Of a stretch of 64,000 nt of DNA, positions 35,339 to 47,012 are shown piece by piece. The DNA comes from Albugo candida (Eukaryota; Oomycota; Peronosporomycetes; Albuginales). The DNA lies in NCBI GenBank assembly GCA_040437565.1, contig JBDOQK010000001.1, forward strand, positions 62,001 through 126,000, in the 5' to 3' direction. Within the stretch, counting starts at the first letter, position 1; each line of letters begins with the position of its first letter. A program made the translations under genes and the position numbers. Below the pieces are notes generated by a model. It had not been told where the DNA came from, made no database searches, and saw only the letters and a list, made by a program, of their open reading frames with translations.

Positions 35339-37177
35339 TCATAAGAGTCCTTGTCGAGCCAGATCCTCAAATGTTTTGCGATTGAGAACATTCCCTTCCG
35401 AGTCTTCGAATTCTTCTTCCACACAAGGATTCCAGGTCTCTGCATCAATCTGATCCTTCAGCTTCTCGTACACTAACATAATGAGTTAGGGGACAGGAAA
35501 TCACCAATGCGATAAGAATAGCTCTTACGCTGTATGGCATCTTGCATTCGAGTTATATCATGAAAATGCTTGGTGTTGGGGATCTTCAGACATCTCATAC
35601 CAAACGCATGGCGCCACTCTTGGAAATGTCGATCAAATGCGCGACGTCCCCAATAACTATGATTTCCACATATTTCGCACTTGTATTCGACGCCAAGTCC
35701 GTGTAGTTTGTACAGCCAATAAGGAATGGGTTTGCCGTCCCATCCAAGAGGCAAATTCAGTGGATTGTAAAATGGTGTTTCCTCTTCGTCATCATCATCG
35801 TGTTCACCTTCATTCTCAGCATCAATATCCGACAACGCACCCTCTTGCTCTTCTTCAATTTCTGCTTGTAGCTCTTCGGCTGTTCGAGTTTGTTTCATTT
35901 CAAGATATGCAATGGTGGCATGGATCACTTCAGTTAACAGCTCGTGCATTCTTCGTATCAGAACTTCATCAAATGCAATCTCTTTCCACGATTTCTCAGG
36001 CATTTGTGAATCTTCTGGCAATGCTGTACTACTTCCATTCATACTACCTTCCTCCTTCATCATTGTTGCTTTCTTGTGTTTTTTGCCATTCAGGTGACTT
36101 TTATAGACGCCATCGGACGCAAAGTGTTTGTCGCAAAAAGAGCAATACAGCTGATCTTCTTTATTCTTCGATGATTTGTGGCTTTTTTTGGTATCCTCTT
36201 GAATCTTCTGCCAACCCGGAACTTGGTCGAGAGCCCACTGCTTCTCAAAAGCAGCACGCGTCTCGTCAATGACATCATCTAGATCAACTAGTGGTTGCGT
36301 TCGACGATAGAAGCCCAGCAAGTATTCTTTCAGATCATTTATATGTTGATGATACTCCGTTGAAGACCGCTTATCCCTCAATTCTATCATTGAAAAATCG
36401 TGAAAGCATGAGAGATAGGTCAGATAGTCCACATGTTTTCGAATATGCCGGTCGTTATTTGCTCTTTTTCGCCTGCTTTCGGATTTCTTTGACACAAACG
36501 CAGCTTTCAGAGCTTTGATCTTTCTGCAAGCATACCAATCGCGTCAATGTCTTTTGTGTAGCGAAATGCACTGTACCGTTTGAAAACAGGGATGTTCATA
36601 AATTCAGTATAAAACTGATGCAAATCCACATAACGCCCAAACCTTTCTTCTCCCGAAAACTGAATACAGAACCACCGATCAAACCTTTTCTATCCCTTAA
36701 CGTATGCAGTCAACGTACATTTAGTTGAGGATGGAGGACTTCATTGACATCAGGTTCATGTGGAATAGGAGGCGTGTGGGGATACTTCCGGTGAAACGTG
36801 CGGATATGTTTGATTTGCTCATAAAATGAAGTGAATGTCGAACGGCCGCGCATGACGTTGGATTCCTCTGCAAATGTCCTACAAATATTCATTCAGCCTG
36901 AATATCGATTATGTCGAGAATGTTGGTACCCATCTTTGTCGTCGTATAGAGTTTTAGCGTGTGTATTAAGCGACACAACACGGTCTAAAAGCGTGCTGAC
37001 TTTGAGCCCATGCAGCACACGCTCGCGATGCTGAAAAAGAATCAAACATCTGCACGCTTTATTATGGGAGGAGCTTACATTCCGCGATTTTTCTTGGAGA
37101 ATTGATACGACAAGTCGCTCGTAGGATTCGGCATCTTCTAAAGTGGACCGCAATTGCTCCAACGATGTCGCCGACAT
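35339..37177 (-). CDS. SF3A3: Splicing factor 3A subunit 3 (SF3a60/Prp9)
   Basis: U2 snRNP subunit needed for branch-site recognition. Exon 1 starts MSATSLEQLRSTLEDAESYE and ends at a GTAAGCTC donor. Next comes TLYDDKDG spliced to TFAEESNVMRGRSTFTSFYE and QIKHIRTFHRKYP, the family's N-terminal helices, then FSGEERFGRYVDLHQFY and KHVDYLTYLSCF. The matrin-type zinc finger reads YCSFCDKHFASDGVYKSHLN. An acidic stretch precedes LPLGWDGKPIPYWLYKLHGL and CEICGNHSYWGRRAFDRHF, the diagnostic second finger. The last exon, after a 55-nt intron, encodes YEKLKDQIDAETWNPCVEEE and ends FEDLARQGLL, as in animals, with TGA at 35339. Five introns placed by eye. Confidence 0.93.
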
Positions 37178-37397
37178 CCGAATACCGCGATACTCAAAGA
37201 TAAACCGGTATCACGCTGACAATGATTGTCAGTATTTAGCGTAAGGGAAACATTACAAAACCCACAAATGTTCCATATTCACTTATTAAAAGAGCTATAC
37301 ACGAGATTTGCAATCTCTTCTTGGTTCTCATAGGGTCCCATCGATCCGCTAACGCGCATTTCCATAACCGGTCTAAAAATACAGTAAGCAAACAAAG

Positions 37398-39627
37398 TCA
37401 AACAAAATTTGAATGGTACTTGTCCCGAGGTCCGGCGACATCAGATACGAGACTTACCCGATCTCCCTTGACCATCGCTGGTTGATCCGTTGATACTTTG
37501 GCGTCATTTCTCTTCTTCATACTCTCTTCCATTCTTTTTGCAGTGATAAATGAGTAGTACACGGATCCAAATGTTGCGCCACCGATTAGAATGGTCAGGA
37601 AAAGCCCGACAAGAAACGGTGGACCGAATGAGTTTTTTGTATCAATGGTAAGATTATCGCCACTCATACTTTGCACCGAGCTACATCGTGGTCCAGTCCA
37701 TGAACCCGTCACACATTTGCAGCGTTTTTTCTCACAGACTCCAGTTCGAACTTTGGAGATATCTTGGGCCACAGAGCAGTCATCGTCCTTCTCACAGTAA
37801 GCTTTTCCGGAGACGGTTACCATTTTATTATCAGCATCTTCATATTCCTTTGGATGTCCTTCAATCCACTTTTTGGTTGGATGAGTTGGTGGGTCACATG
37901 TGATAGTCATAGACGAGTTCTTACTCGTATCCTGATACAATCGAACATAATCAATCTTCATTCGCATAGGAAAATCGTTGCAGACTCGTATAGCGACAGG
38001 ATCAGTCCCATTTCCGCGACAAGGTTTCCCAGGATTGGGAGGTTTAGTGCCCCAAGTGCTCGAGAGTGCAACATTGAAAATAATGTATAGAGGTTCTTCG
38101 ATCATGATTTTTCGAGGGTTAGTCTTGGCTGCATTTTGCGGTGGATCGGTGAGCGTTTTTGCAGGAATTTCATAAAATGGTTTTCCAGCCAACATCCACC
38201 GCACGTAACCTGCCTTCCCCATCACCCACTCGACTTGATATATATGATACTTTGTATAGGCACCAACATGAAGATGCCAATTTGCAGAAATAGCATCCAT
38301 CTGATACTTGTATTTGAAATCGCCAGGATATTCATCTAGTCCTTGTTGAGGGCACCTTTCAAAACGATTGCCGGGATTACAACAAAACGTTCCTGCGTAT
38401 GGGTTCTGAGTCGCAAAGCAAGTACCTTTGTCATTGATTCCCCAATTTTCATTGGATCCATCGTCTTTTTTTCCAAGATCTCCATACACATCGAGCGATG
38501 CAGGGCAAATACTTGGATCACATTTATCTGCTTCTATCCCTCCTTGCAATTTACCTTTTATTGTCGAAAGGCTCTGTTTCAGTTTGGGATCCGGTGCGCA
38601 GTAATCGTTGGAGCCATACCGTAAACCTTGGTACCATGAGGGATGACCGCGGACTTTGTACATGGAGGCTGGAACGCCGACGTTGTTGACACCACGAGGG
38701 CACTGCTGATCGTACACGCAGCCGTTGTCCTCATCAAATCGTCGAAAATCCACCGGCATACCAGGAGCAATTTGTATCGAAGATGAGACATCGGTTCCAG
38801 CACCTTCAAAAAGATCGATCTCAGGCGCTCCACGGCCTTGATTTGGGTTCAGCCCATACCCTGGTTTGCTATTACACGCGCTTATTCGTTGGTATGAACC
38901 ATTAAGTACCTTTTCATTGCACTCATCATAGGAGTAAGGCCACATTCGGTTCGTCGAGGCACTGAAAATAGCACGACCAAGATTTCCTAATAACCAAGCA
39001 CCACACCAAAGTGGGTAGAATCTTTTATTTTTGACTCGACTACTGTCGCCACCGGCCAGATCGGGGTTACCTGAGTTCTTGGAAACAGCACCAGGAAGTA
39101 TAGCACGCAGCTCAAGCATGCCACCCTGATAGCAGAATTTATTCCAAGACTGTACCATACCTGACTGATAGTGCTACACGGAATGGTTATGAGAAGAATG
39201 TTTGCACAGACCTTACTGTGGGTATTGGACTTACAAATGCTTTCGTCTGAAATCCGGGAGGTTTCTGAAACGTGTTCCATGTTGTTAGTTTGATGTTGGC
39301 CTCATCAGTGATTATCACAAAATAGCAAGTTCCGTCCTTGTCACATTCTGTTGTTGTCATATTATGAGCATAGACTTGTAGTGCGGCATTCACACCATCC
39401 GGCTTTTGAATTGAGGTCCAAATATGATCATTACCGGGTTTGAATGATCTGCCAGGCGCGTTGAATTCGTCGCTCATTGTGAGCTCCCACTTTTGACCTC
39501 GGGAAGTTGTAAAGAATTGCTTGTTTTTCGGAGTATCAGGATCAACCCATGGTTTTATACCTGACCGTGTTGCATAGTCTTGTGCTAGGACTGGTGTCAT
39601 CACAATCATGGTGAGGCACGCCCGCAT
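37398..39627 (-). CDS. KRE6/SKN1-like beta-glucan synthesis protein (GH16)
   Basis: Acts in beta-1,6-glucan assembly of the cell wall, a major oomycete wall polymer. The start at 39627 gives a signal peptide (MRACLTMIVMTPVLAQ). Exon 1 (about 130 residues) ends KAF at GTAAGTCC; the acceptor near 39150 continues SGMVQSWNKFCYQGGMLELR. The GH16-type active-site pattern ExDxxE is intact as APEIDLFEGAG. Toward the end an EGF-like segment (CEKDDDCSVAQ ... CKCVTGSWTGPRC) precedes one membrane helix (FLVGLFLTILIGGATFGSVY) and a short basic tail. This makes the protein type I, unlike yeast Kre6, whose single helix is N-terminal. Total about 720 residues. Its 3' end is about 220 bp from the SF3A3 start, same strand. 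Confidence 0.88.
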
Positions 39628-41265
39628 GATCTGCTGTCTGCCTTTGACTGTGCAGAGAGATTTTTGCTGTGGAGGAGGGCCTCAAATGTGCCAATTGTCG
39701 ATTTTCAATTTGTCCAATCACATAGAAGGAAAGGCGAGAGGCTTTGGTCAAAAATATGCGTTCTAGTGATCGCTCTTACACAGAAAAAGACCAGTCATTC
39801 AATAGTGCACTAATGCACACTGCAGAAATTCGATGCAGCCTTCAAGTTTGTGAATATCAAGTCTTGGGAGAATCAGTCAAAAGGGACGAGATAGTACGTA
39901 TGATGTCAAGTTCTTGTAGGTATTGTATGCAGAGAAGAAGGATCTCTCACCCATACGCTATGGACGTTTATGTGGTGAAAAGAATAGGTTGCCTGCAGCA
40001 TAATGCTACAGTATTTTGAGAATCCGGGTCAGGAATGATCTCGTAACATTACACAATTTCTGGGCTTACTTGGAATTTCTCCANNNNNNNNNNNNNNNNN
40101 NNNNNNNNNNNNNNNNNNNNNNNNNNNNNNNNNNNNNNNNNNNNNNNNNNNNNNNNNNNNNNNNNNNNNNNNNNNNNNNNNNNGAATTTCTCCAGTCTAA
40201 ATGCACAAAGTACCACAGCCGTTGTTAATTCTCTTCATCATCTCAATTTTCGGCTATTACTACTTTCAACTGTAAATCTCGTGTGCTTGGCTTACTGATC
40301 GTGAGATTATGAAACATCAGGCTCTTGCAAATTGACTTCCTTATAGCACCGAAATATCTTATCCTTGCGCACACATAGATCTGCGTTGTGAGATATACCT
40401 TCAGATCTCGTGCCGCTTCCGATGCAAAGCTACGAAGGAGGTGCGTACACTTCCTACACGGCGTTTTCATTCATGCTACCTGAAATACCCTGACAAGCTC
40501 ACTAGCTTTAGCGTAGAATCTTCTCAAAAATGGCCACACGAGATCAGACGATTTGTTCTGCAATCACCATATGATGTTCTTAGGCAGCATGCGACAGTTT
40601 GAGCTGCCAGTAGTTTTTTTCGTATTTGGTCTATGTAATAGGGCACGAGGCGTATGCCGCCAGTAGAGCATTCGCCTCCGAGCCAGATTAACGACAACTC
40701 GACTCACGAATAAACTCTTCATAGATCAACGCACGTATATTTTCTCGGTCACGATAGCAAACTCCAACTACTCCANNNNNNNNNNNNNNNNNNNNNNNNN
40801 NNNNNNNNNNNNNNNNNNNNNNNNNNNNNNNNNNNNNNNNNNNNNNNNNNNNNNNNNNNNNNNNNNNNNNNNNNNTCTGCGTTGTGAGATATACCTTCAG
40901 ATCTCGTGCCGCTTCCGATGCAAAGCTACGAAGGAGGTGCGTACACTTCCTACACGGCGTTTTCATTCATGCTACCTAAATATCCTGACGAACTCGCTAG
41001 CTTTAGCGTAGAATCTTCTCAAAAATGGCCATACGAGATCAGAAGACGATTTGTTCTGCAATCACCATATGATGTTCTTAGGCGGCATGCGACAATTTGA
41101 GCTGCCAGTAGTTTTTTTCGTATTTGGTCTATGTATTAGGGCACGAGGCGTATGCCGCCAGTAGAGCATTCGCCTCCGAGCCAGATTAACGACAACTCGA
41201 CTCACGTATAAACTCTTCATAGATCAACGCACGTATATTTTCTCGGTCACGATAGCAAACTCCAA
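39628..41265. other. Intergenic with two gaps and a duplicated flank
   Basis: Gaps at 40084-40183 (11 duplicated bases, GAATTTCTCCA) and 40776-40875. About 395 bp (40380-40775) recur at 40876-41270 with roughly 2% differences and a small indel. The right copy leads directly into the 3' end of the AP-2 sigma gene, so the left copy is probably its other allele. Short frames inside are not credible genes. Confidence 0.6.
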
Positions 41266-41814
41266 CTACTCCAACTTTTCCAATTCCCGAATACGATCCA
41301 GCATTTCACGTTTCGACGTCTCCTGGACTTCACCGCCAAGAATGTACTCGTCCAGCATCGAATAGACCTGCCAAGTAGAACTTTGCCTTTAAACAGGAAT
41401 CGATGATAAAAAGCTTAGATAACAGTCTTACCTTATTGAAATTGAACACAATATCCAATTCACAAACATTAGAGAATTGCTGGTCGAGTAGTTCCACGAA
41501 CAAATGTATAGTTTCCAGGGAGAGAAGTTCATTTGCATGTAAATCGACTCCCAAAATGAAAAATAAACCGGCATAACGACGGTAGATAAGCTTGTACGAG
41601 CGAAACTCGATAAAATTTGTGTGTTTTGCATCCCGGGAAATCACCAAGCGATGTATTTCGTGCTCCAGGCGGAATTTTTCTTGATCGTCGGGAGCCGGCA
41701 CGTACCATTTCGATAATCTCGTTTTGCCTTGCCGATTTTGCATAAGAAAGAAGCGAATCTTGAATATAGTTTGAGGTCATGAAAGTCAGTCATAATGGAG
41801 ACGCGTCTTACCAT
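41266..41814 (-). CDS. AP2S1: AP-2 clathrin adaptor, sigma subunit
   Basis: Small subunit of the plasma-membrane AP-2 adaptor that binds acidic dileucine cargo signals for endocytosis. The body reads [60 protein letters not shown] and [12 protein letters not shown], almost the animal sequence; an intron (GTAAGACTG...GGCAG) leads to [20 protein letters not shown] and the end RELEKLE. The initiator ATG (41814-41812) is followed at once by a GTAAGACG donor, and the next exon starts with ATT for the expected Ile-Arg-Phe, so coding exon 1 is the ATG alone. About 142 residues, the family's length. Confidence 0.93.
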
Positions 41815-42115
41815 GTCTACAGCGATCTTGTTCAAGGGACTGCTTGAATTGCGACGTACCGCGCAAACGGTTACAAGAATCAAAGTATGAAAAGGAATCA
41901 AAGGCTCATCGATCACAGCAATCAGTAAAGCCAAGGAAAGGCTTGTTCAGGGTAAGCATAATTCGTAGTGTTCCAGTCTAGCACTCGATATATCTCAAGG
42001 AGCAGTCTGCCGAGGGCGCAACAGTAAATGAATAAATAAGACAATGGCAATCATCAGTGGGAGATCTATTTCAGCTATCCATTACTCTCAACTTTTATCT
42101 GTTTTAAAAATGTTG
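41815..42115. other. Spacer between AP2S1 and TyrRS genes
   Basis: About 300 bp with no gene; it must hold the AP2S1 promoter and the TyrRS 3' end. Confidence 0.5.
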
Positions 42116-44476
42116 CTAGCGAGTGACGCGATAAGAACGAACCTTTTCTAATAACTCCTTGGCTTCCCCTTGCGCAAAATGCTTCCGTACTGGTTCTAAC
42201 ATTCTACAGAATACAAGCAATAGAAATGTTAGCAAGAGAACAATATGATTGTGCTGGTGACAGTACTCATTCAGATGTAGCGTGACCGATTTCTTCAAAG
42301 AGTCCGGATCGACAACACCACTGGCATACGCACTTTCCAACTCCGTATAAGTGTGAAAGGATACGTCTGCAACTTGAACAGGTTTTTCGTCATTGTGTTT
42401 CGGGAATATGATATTCTTCATATAATCCAGTATGGGATTGCCTTCAATTTGTCTGGCTGGGCAAAAAGCATTGCTGATTTTTCGTTCCACATGCTCGGTA
42501 GTATCCTCCATGAAAATTGCTGAATCGGGGTCGCTTTTCGACATTTTTTCTTGACCTTCCTTCAAACCCATAAGCATGTGATGACTCAGTATGATAGGTT
42601 TGAATTTGATCTTGACAAGGTCGCAGTAATCACGAGCAAGCATATTGATTTTGCGTTGATCCAAGCCAAGCTGACAGACGTCCGCTTTAAGGAAGAAGAT
42701 ATCGGCACATTGCATTAATGGATACAAAATTTGTGCTGCAAGCATTCCTTCCTTCTCCTTTCGCCCCATGATAGTACAGCATTTCACTGTACGGGCTATG
42801 GTGGTGCGTCTAGCAATATCCATAACACGAAGCCAGTAAGAGGCCCCATTTGCAATTATTTGATCTGACGCCCACAAGAATTGGACATTTGTCATATCCA
42901 TACCAGTTGATTTCCATATCTCAATCATGTATCGACCTACCGTTCGAATCTTGTCCAAGTCGCCACCCATTTTGTTATTGAGCAACGCAAACCAGTCTGC
43001 TACCCAAAATCGAAATATTGCACCTGAGGCAGTGAGTCGATTCACGTTCACCGATCGGAGGATCCCTTGCGCGATGTGCATGCGCCCAGATGGTTCAAAT
43101 CCATCATAACAAACAAAATGGTCTTTTTTCGCCAACAACGCGCGCAGCTCTTCTTCAAGCGTACACTCTTCTCCGACGGATCGACTTTGTTCAAATTTTT
43201 CATCCAGTGTGAGCTCCGAGACTTTCCACTGTCTCTTCTCTGTATCCGGAAATGCCGGAATCGTCAGCGATACTAGCTTGTCACCATCTGGTACGGACGA
43301 AATCTTGAGTTTCTTCACATTAGTCCATAGCTTCTTCAGATCTCCAGCTGCAAAGTGCACGCGCACAGGATCCAGCAACGAGTTGATGTACTTACTCAAG
43401 CAGGGTTTCAAATCAGCGGGATGAATTTCTTCTTTTAAGAACGCATTTTCTAATTCTTTGAATGTTTTGAACGAACGATTTCCTCCATTCTTTTCATTTC
43501 TTTCCAATACAATTCCTTCATCCTCAAACATTGGAAACACCACGTAATGCATGTAGTCGAGAATCGGATTTTGACATATCTGACCCGGAGGACAAAATGC
43601 TCTCTTGATTTTTGAGTTCACTTCGGCGATTGTGTCGTCAACATAAATGGCCGATTCGGGATCTGTGGTACTCATCTTGAACTGACCTTGTTTTAGACCG
43701 GTTAGAAGCGGATGTAGTAGATAAAATGGCTCTCCTTGCGTGACGTCGCCTTTGTCTTTCAGCTTCGCGATATACTCTTCATTCAGATGACGAGCTTGTT
43801 CCTGATCGCAACCAAATTGGCAGATATCTGCCTCAAGCAAAAAAGTATCAGCGCATTGCATCAATGGATATAGTATCCTGTTGGCATTGCAGACAGATTC
43901 GTCGACATCACGTCCCATCATCGTCGCACATTGTTGTATACGTTCCACAGAAAAGTGACCAGCGATGTCGAAGACTCGAGACCAGTACTTATCAGCATGA
44001 CGGGCAATCTCACTGGAACTTAGCAAAATTTCAAAATTATCTTGTGTGGTTGCATCTAAACCAAGGGCTTTCCAGACTTGCACCATATACTGCGCAATTG
44101 TCTGATATTTATTCAAATCTCCTCCAAACTTATTGTTAAGCATCGCAAAGACATCACCGATCCAGAAACGCACATGACAGCCAGCTTTCATGAGTCGTTT
44201 GGCATTGATAACTCGTAGTAATCCAGACGCTAATGTGACTCTCCCTGTCGGTTCAAAGCCATCGTATGCAATAGGATGCGGAGTCTTAGTGAACAAGGCG
44301 CACAATTGTTTTTCTTCGTCTGTCGAAAACCCTTTCGGTCCTATGATGGCAGCCAATTGTTCCAGTATTTGATCGGTAGAAAGCATGCGAGACGGCTCAT
44401 GATTTGACTCTCGGTTAGAGGAATCTCCGAGTCGTAAGGTGGAAAATTGAGCAAATGGAGAATTATTGAAAGTCAT
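42116..44476 (-). CDS. Tyrosyl-tRNA synthetase, tandem double-length form
   Basis: Charges tRNA-Tyr. The protein holds two complete copies of the archaeal/eukaryotic-type class I TyrRS core in one chain. The C-terminal copy has YDGFEPSGRMHIAQG (HIGH region), LYPLMQCADIFFLKADVCQL, and an intact KMSKSDPDSA, and ends RSYRVTR as in plant enzymes. The N-terminal copy has YDGFEPTGRVTLASG, where HIxx is lost, and KMSTTDPESA, so its own catalysis is doubtful; it still has the MQCAD region (MQCADTFLLEADICQF). One intron of 66 nt near 42205-42270 (donor GTACTG, acceptor TGTAG) lies in the last part and happens to keep frame; removing it gives HLNEMLEPVRKHFAQ. Fused double TyrRS are known from trypanosomatids, where the chain folds as a pseudo-dimer. 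Confidence 0.93.
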   Translation of the reverse strand: MTFNNSPFAQFSTLRLGDSSNRESNHEPSRMLSTDQILEQLAAIIGPKGFSTDEEKQLCALFTKTPHPIAYDGFEPTGRVTLASGLLRVINAKRLMKAGCHVRFWIGDVFAMLNNKFGGDLNKYQTIAQYMVQVWKALGLDATTQDNFEILLSSSEIARHADKYWSRVFDIAGHFSVERIQQCATMMGRDVDESVCNANRILYPLMQCADTFLLEADICQFGCDQEQARHLNEEYIAKLKDKGDVTQGEPFYLLHPLLTGLKQGQFKMSTTDPESAIYVDDTIAEVNSKIKRAFCPPGQICQNPILDYMHYVVFPMFEDEGIVLERNEKNGGNRSFKTFKELENAFLKEEIHPADLKPCLSKYINSLLDPVRVHFAAGDLKKLWTNVKKLKISSVPDGDKLVSLTIPAFPDTEKRQWKVSELTLDEKFEQSRSVGEECTLEEELRALLAKKDHFVCYDGFEPSGRMHIAQGILRSVNVNRLTASGAIFRFWVADWFALLNNKMGGDLDKIRTVGRYMIEIWKSTGMDMTNVQFLWASDQIIANGASYWLRVMDIARRTTIARTVKCCTIMGRKEKEGMLAAQILYPLMQCADIFFLKADVCQLGLDQRKINMLARDYCDLVKIKFKPIILSHHMLMGLKEGQEKMSKSDPDSAIFMEDTTEHVERKISNAFCPARQIEGNPILDYMKNIIFPKHNDEKPVQVADVSFHTYTELESAYASGVVDPDSLKKSVTLHLNEYCHQHNHIVLLLTFLLLVFCRMLEPVRKHFAQGEAKELLEKVRSYRVTR

Positions 44477-45908
44477 TGGTGGGGCAGAAGTAGTCGGAGA
44501 TAATAATTACAGAAATATTCAGAGTTTGAATGTATTCCTTCTCACTGCTCGCGTTCGAAGATGTTCTTTGGCTTGCAACAAGATCTGAGAGAAAAGTAGC
44601 GTGATTGATCCGAAGTCAATTGTCGCATTTCTCAATGTTTTCACAAATCCTTAATCATAAATGCTCGTCTTTCGACTGTGACGATAAAGGCAGTGAGAAT
44701 GAGTGCCTAACTTATCGACATTGAATAGCTGTGCAAACATTCACGCGATCGAAGCGTACAAACACGCTCAACTGCATTCCGATGGAGAGAGGCATCGATC
44801 GTCTGCACAGATTTACTGGCTCAGATGAAGTTGTTGGCTTCCTATACAATTAGCATTGGTCAAGTATCAATATCGAGGATTCCATAGAAGGCTAGTTGCA
44901 CCACAATCGCGCTGTTGGAAAGGATACACTTCTTGGTATGATGGGTAAGCAGAAGTACACGAGAAATTGGCTGGTTCGAATTGCCGTGTCTGGTCCTTTG
45001 TATTATTCAGCTGTTAGGGAGACCCACATGATGAAGCCTGGTTCTATCACACATCGATTTGGATTGTTGGATCGCACCTTCATTGTGTATCTTCCTTCTC
45101 CTACCTATCTTTCGATATAAAGTCGAATTCTAGATCGTGATGTCCACAGCTGGACACATCCTGCGAAAAATATTGAGACGGAGGCAGTAGTGGGATGTTT
45201 AAAGCTGTGAGAGCTTAATTTCGTTTTTTTCATGCAAAATGAAGCTATTTTGCAGTCTCAATGAATAATGCAAGGCGTCAATGATGTGTCACACTTTTAA
45301 TGTTATCGGATGAATGCACTCCGACTACTATCACTATTTTGAATAAGTTACGCGGCTTCCACGACTGGAAGTGTATCCATCATTGTGGTGGGCGATCTCA
45401 CTGCGGATAAAAGCTGAACGATTGGTATTGTCATTTGTAAAGACTACATAATTTAAGAGCGAAACACCACATTTGTAGACCATTCGATCATGTCTAGATT
45501 CCTAAGATCTCTTGCCTTAGTGGAATGAAGGGATACTGTCATAAAAAGCGGCTGAATTTAGGACAAGCTGAATGCCTGGATAGACCATAGGCGCTTTATG
45601 TTTAGCCGTCGACGTAGCTCGCGCAAGGTGACCTGATCTCGAACCTGTATGTCGCTATCACGCCAACAAAGAACATATGCAGGGATAACTGCGTCATTAG
45701 AACTCATACCATCCAAACTTGCCTTCGTTGTGCATCAGATACAGAAACAAGCGAATCCGGTACGGCTGGCTCGGTATGTCAGTTTCAAGATATTGCCTTC
45801 ATTTTCATCGAAGATGCTCGCGAAGACTCTAAGTGTCAATTGCACGAATTACAAAATATAATCTTTCGTTAAGACAAACGCGTTCTATTGAACATGGAAT
45901 GCCTCCGA
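44477..45908. other. Intergenic, no supported gene
   Basis: Separates the divergent TyrRS (-) and kinase (+) genes. Two short frames on + (44896-45120, 45649-45861) have no recognisable domain. Confidence 0.45.
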
Positions 45909-46701
45909 AGGCGCATTTATGAAAATTGGAACATAGAATTCTCACCGCATCGGATCGCGGAAACGTTCCAATAGTTCACTCCAGTACGTACTGCGCGATG
46001 AAACAGCCAGAATAGTTTTCGATAATTTACGTCGATGCCAAAGCTTCTACTAGTCTTTTAATAACAAAAAAGCATATCCGTACTTATACGACCGGCGACG
46101 AGCGTTCGCATTGCTTTGAATGGCTATTTCTCTGCGCGCGCGTCTTCGGAGTGTGTTGGGTGACACATTGACTGAAGAGGAGCTGCTGAAAAGGTTCTAC
46201 TATGGTAAATTACTTGGTGTTGGTGCTACTTGTAAAGTATACGCAGCGTTAGATGCGCAGACCAATGCCAAAGTCGCAATCAAAGAATTCGATAAAGCTC
46301 AATTGATTGAAATAAGGCGATCGATTGCGGCGCATGGAAAGTGTTTACGCAAAGAACTTGCAGTGCACCGGGTTTGTCGTCGTCTGCGTAACATCATTTC
46401 AGAAATCGAAATTCTCAAATCAATACATCATCCAAACATAATCAGGTTTTTTGGAGCGTATGAAACTTCGCACCGCATTTGTATCGTTTGTGAACGCGTT
46501 GATGGTGCCGACCTGCTTGATTTCATTACAAAGAAAGGAAGAATGTCTGAAGCAGAAGCGAGTGTTGTCTTTCGACAGCTCTTTTCAGCGGTTCGATATT
46601 GCCACAAGCGCAAGATTTATCATCGTGACTTGAAGCTGGAAAACGTACTGATAACGCGGGATCTGCACGTGAAATTAATCGATTTTGGACTTGCGGAAAG
46701 G
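45909..46701 (+). repeat. Truncated duplicate of kinase promoter and 5' end at a gap
   Basis: 793 bases identical, as far as I can see, to 46802-47594, ending at the 100-N gap (46702-46801). The apparent second kinase start at 46120 lies in it. It is an assembly duplicate and should not be counted as a second gene. Confidence 0.8.
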
Positions 46702-47012
46702 NNNNNNNNNNNNNNNNNNNNNNNNNNNNNNNNNNNNNNNNNNNNNNNNNNNNNNNNNNNNNNNNNNNNNNNNNNNNNNNNNNNNNNNNNNNNNNNNNNN
46801 NAGGCGCATTTATGAAAATTGGAACATAGAATTCTCACCGCATCGGATCGCGGAAACGTTCCAATAGTTCACTCCAGTACGTACTGCGCGATGAAACAGC
46901 CAGAATAGTTTTCGATAATTTACGTCGATGCCAAAGCTTCTACTAGTCTTTTAATAACAAAAAAGCATATCCGTACTTATACGACCGGCGACGAGCGTTC
47001 GCATTGCTTTGA

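Noticed and set aside
37591-38624. Plus-strand frames opposite the KRE6-like gene
   Set aside because: They overlap a clear conserved gene, carry no domains and are ordinary antisense openings.
40243-40966. A small repeated minus-strand protein (MKTPCRKCTHLL...)
   Set aside because: Both copies lie in the 3' flank of AP2S1 duplicated across a gap, with no domain and allele-like differences.
46120-46815. A second kinase gene next to the one at 47013
   Set aside because: It is identical to the start of the intact kinase, including the promoter, and stops at a 100-N gap, so it is an assembly duplicate.
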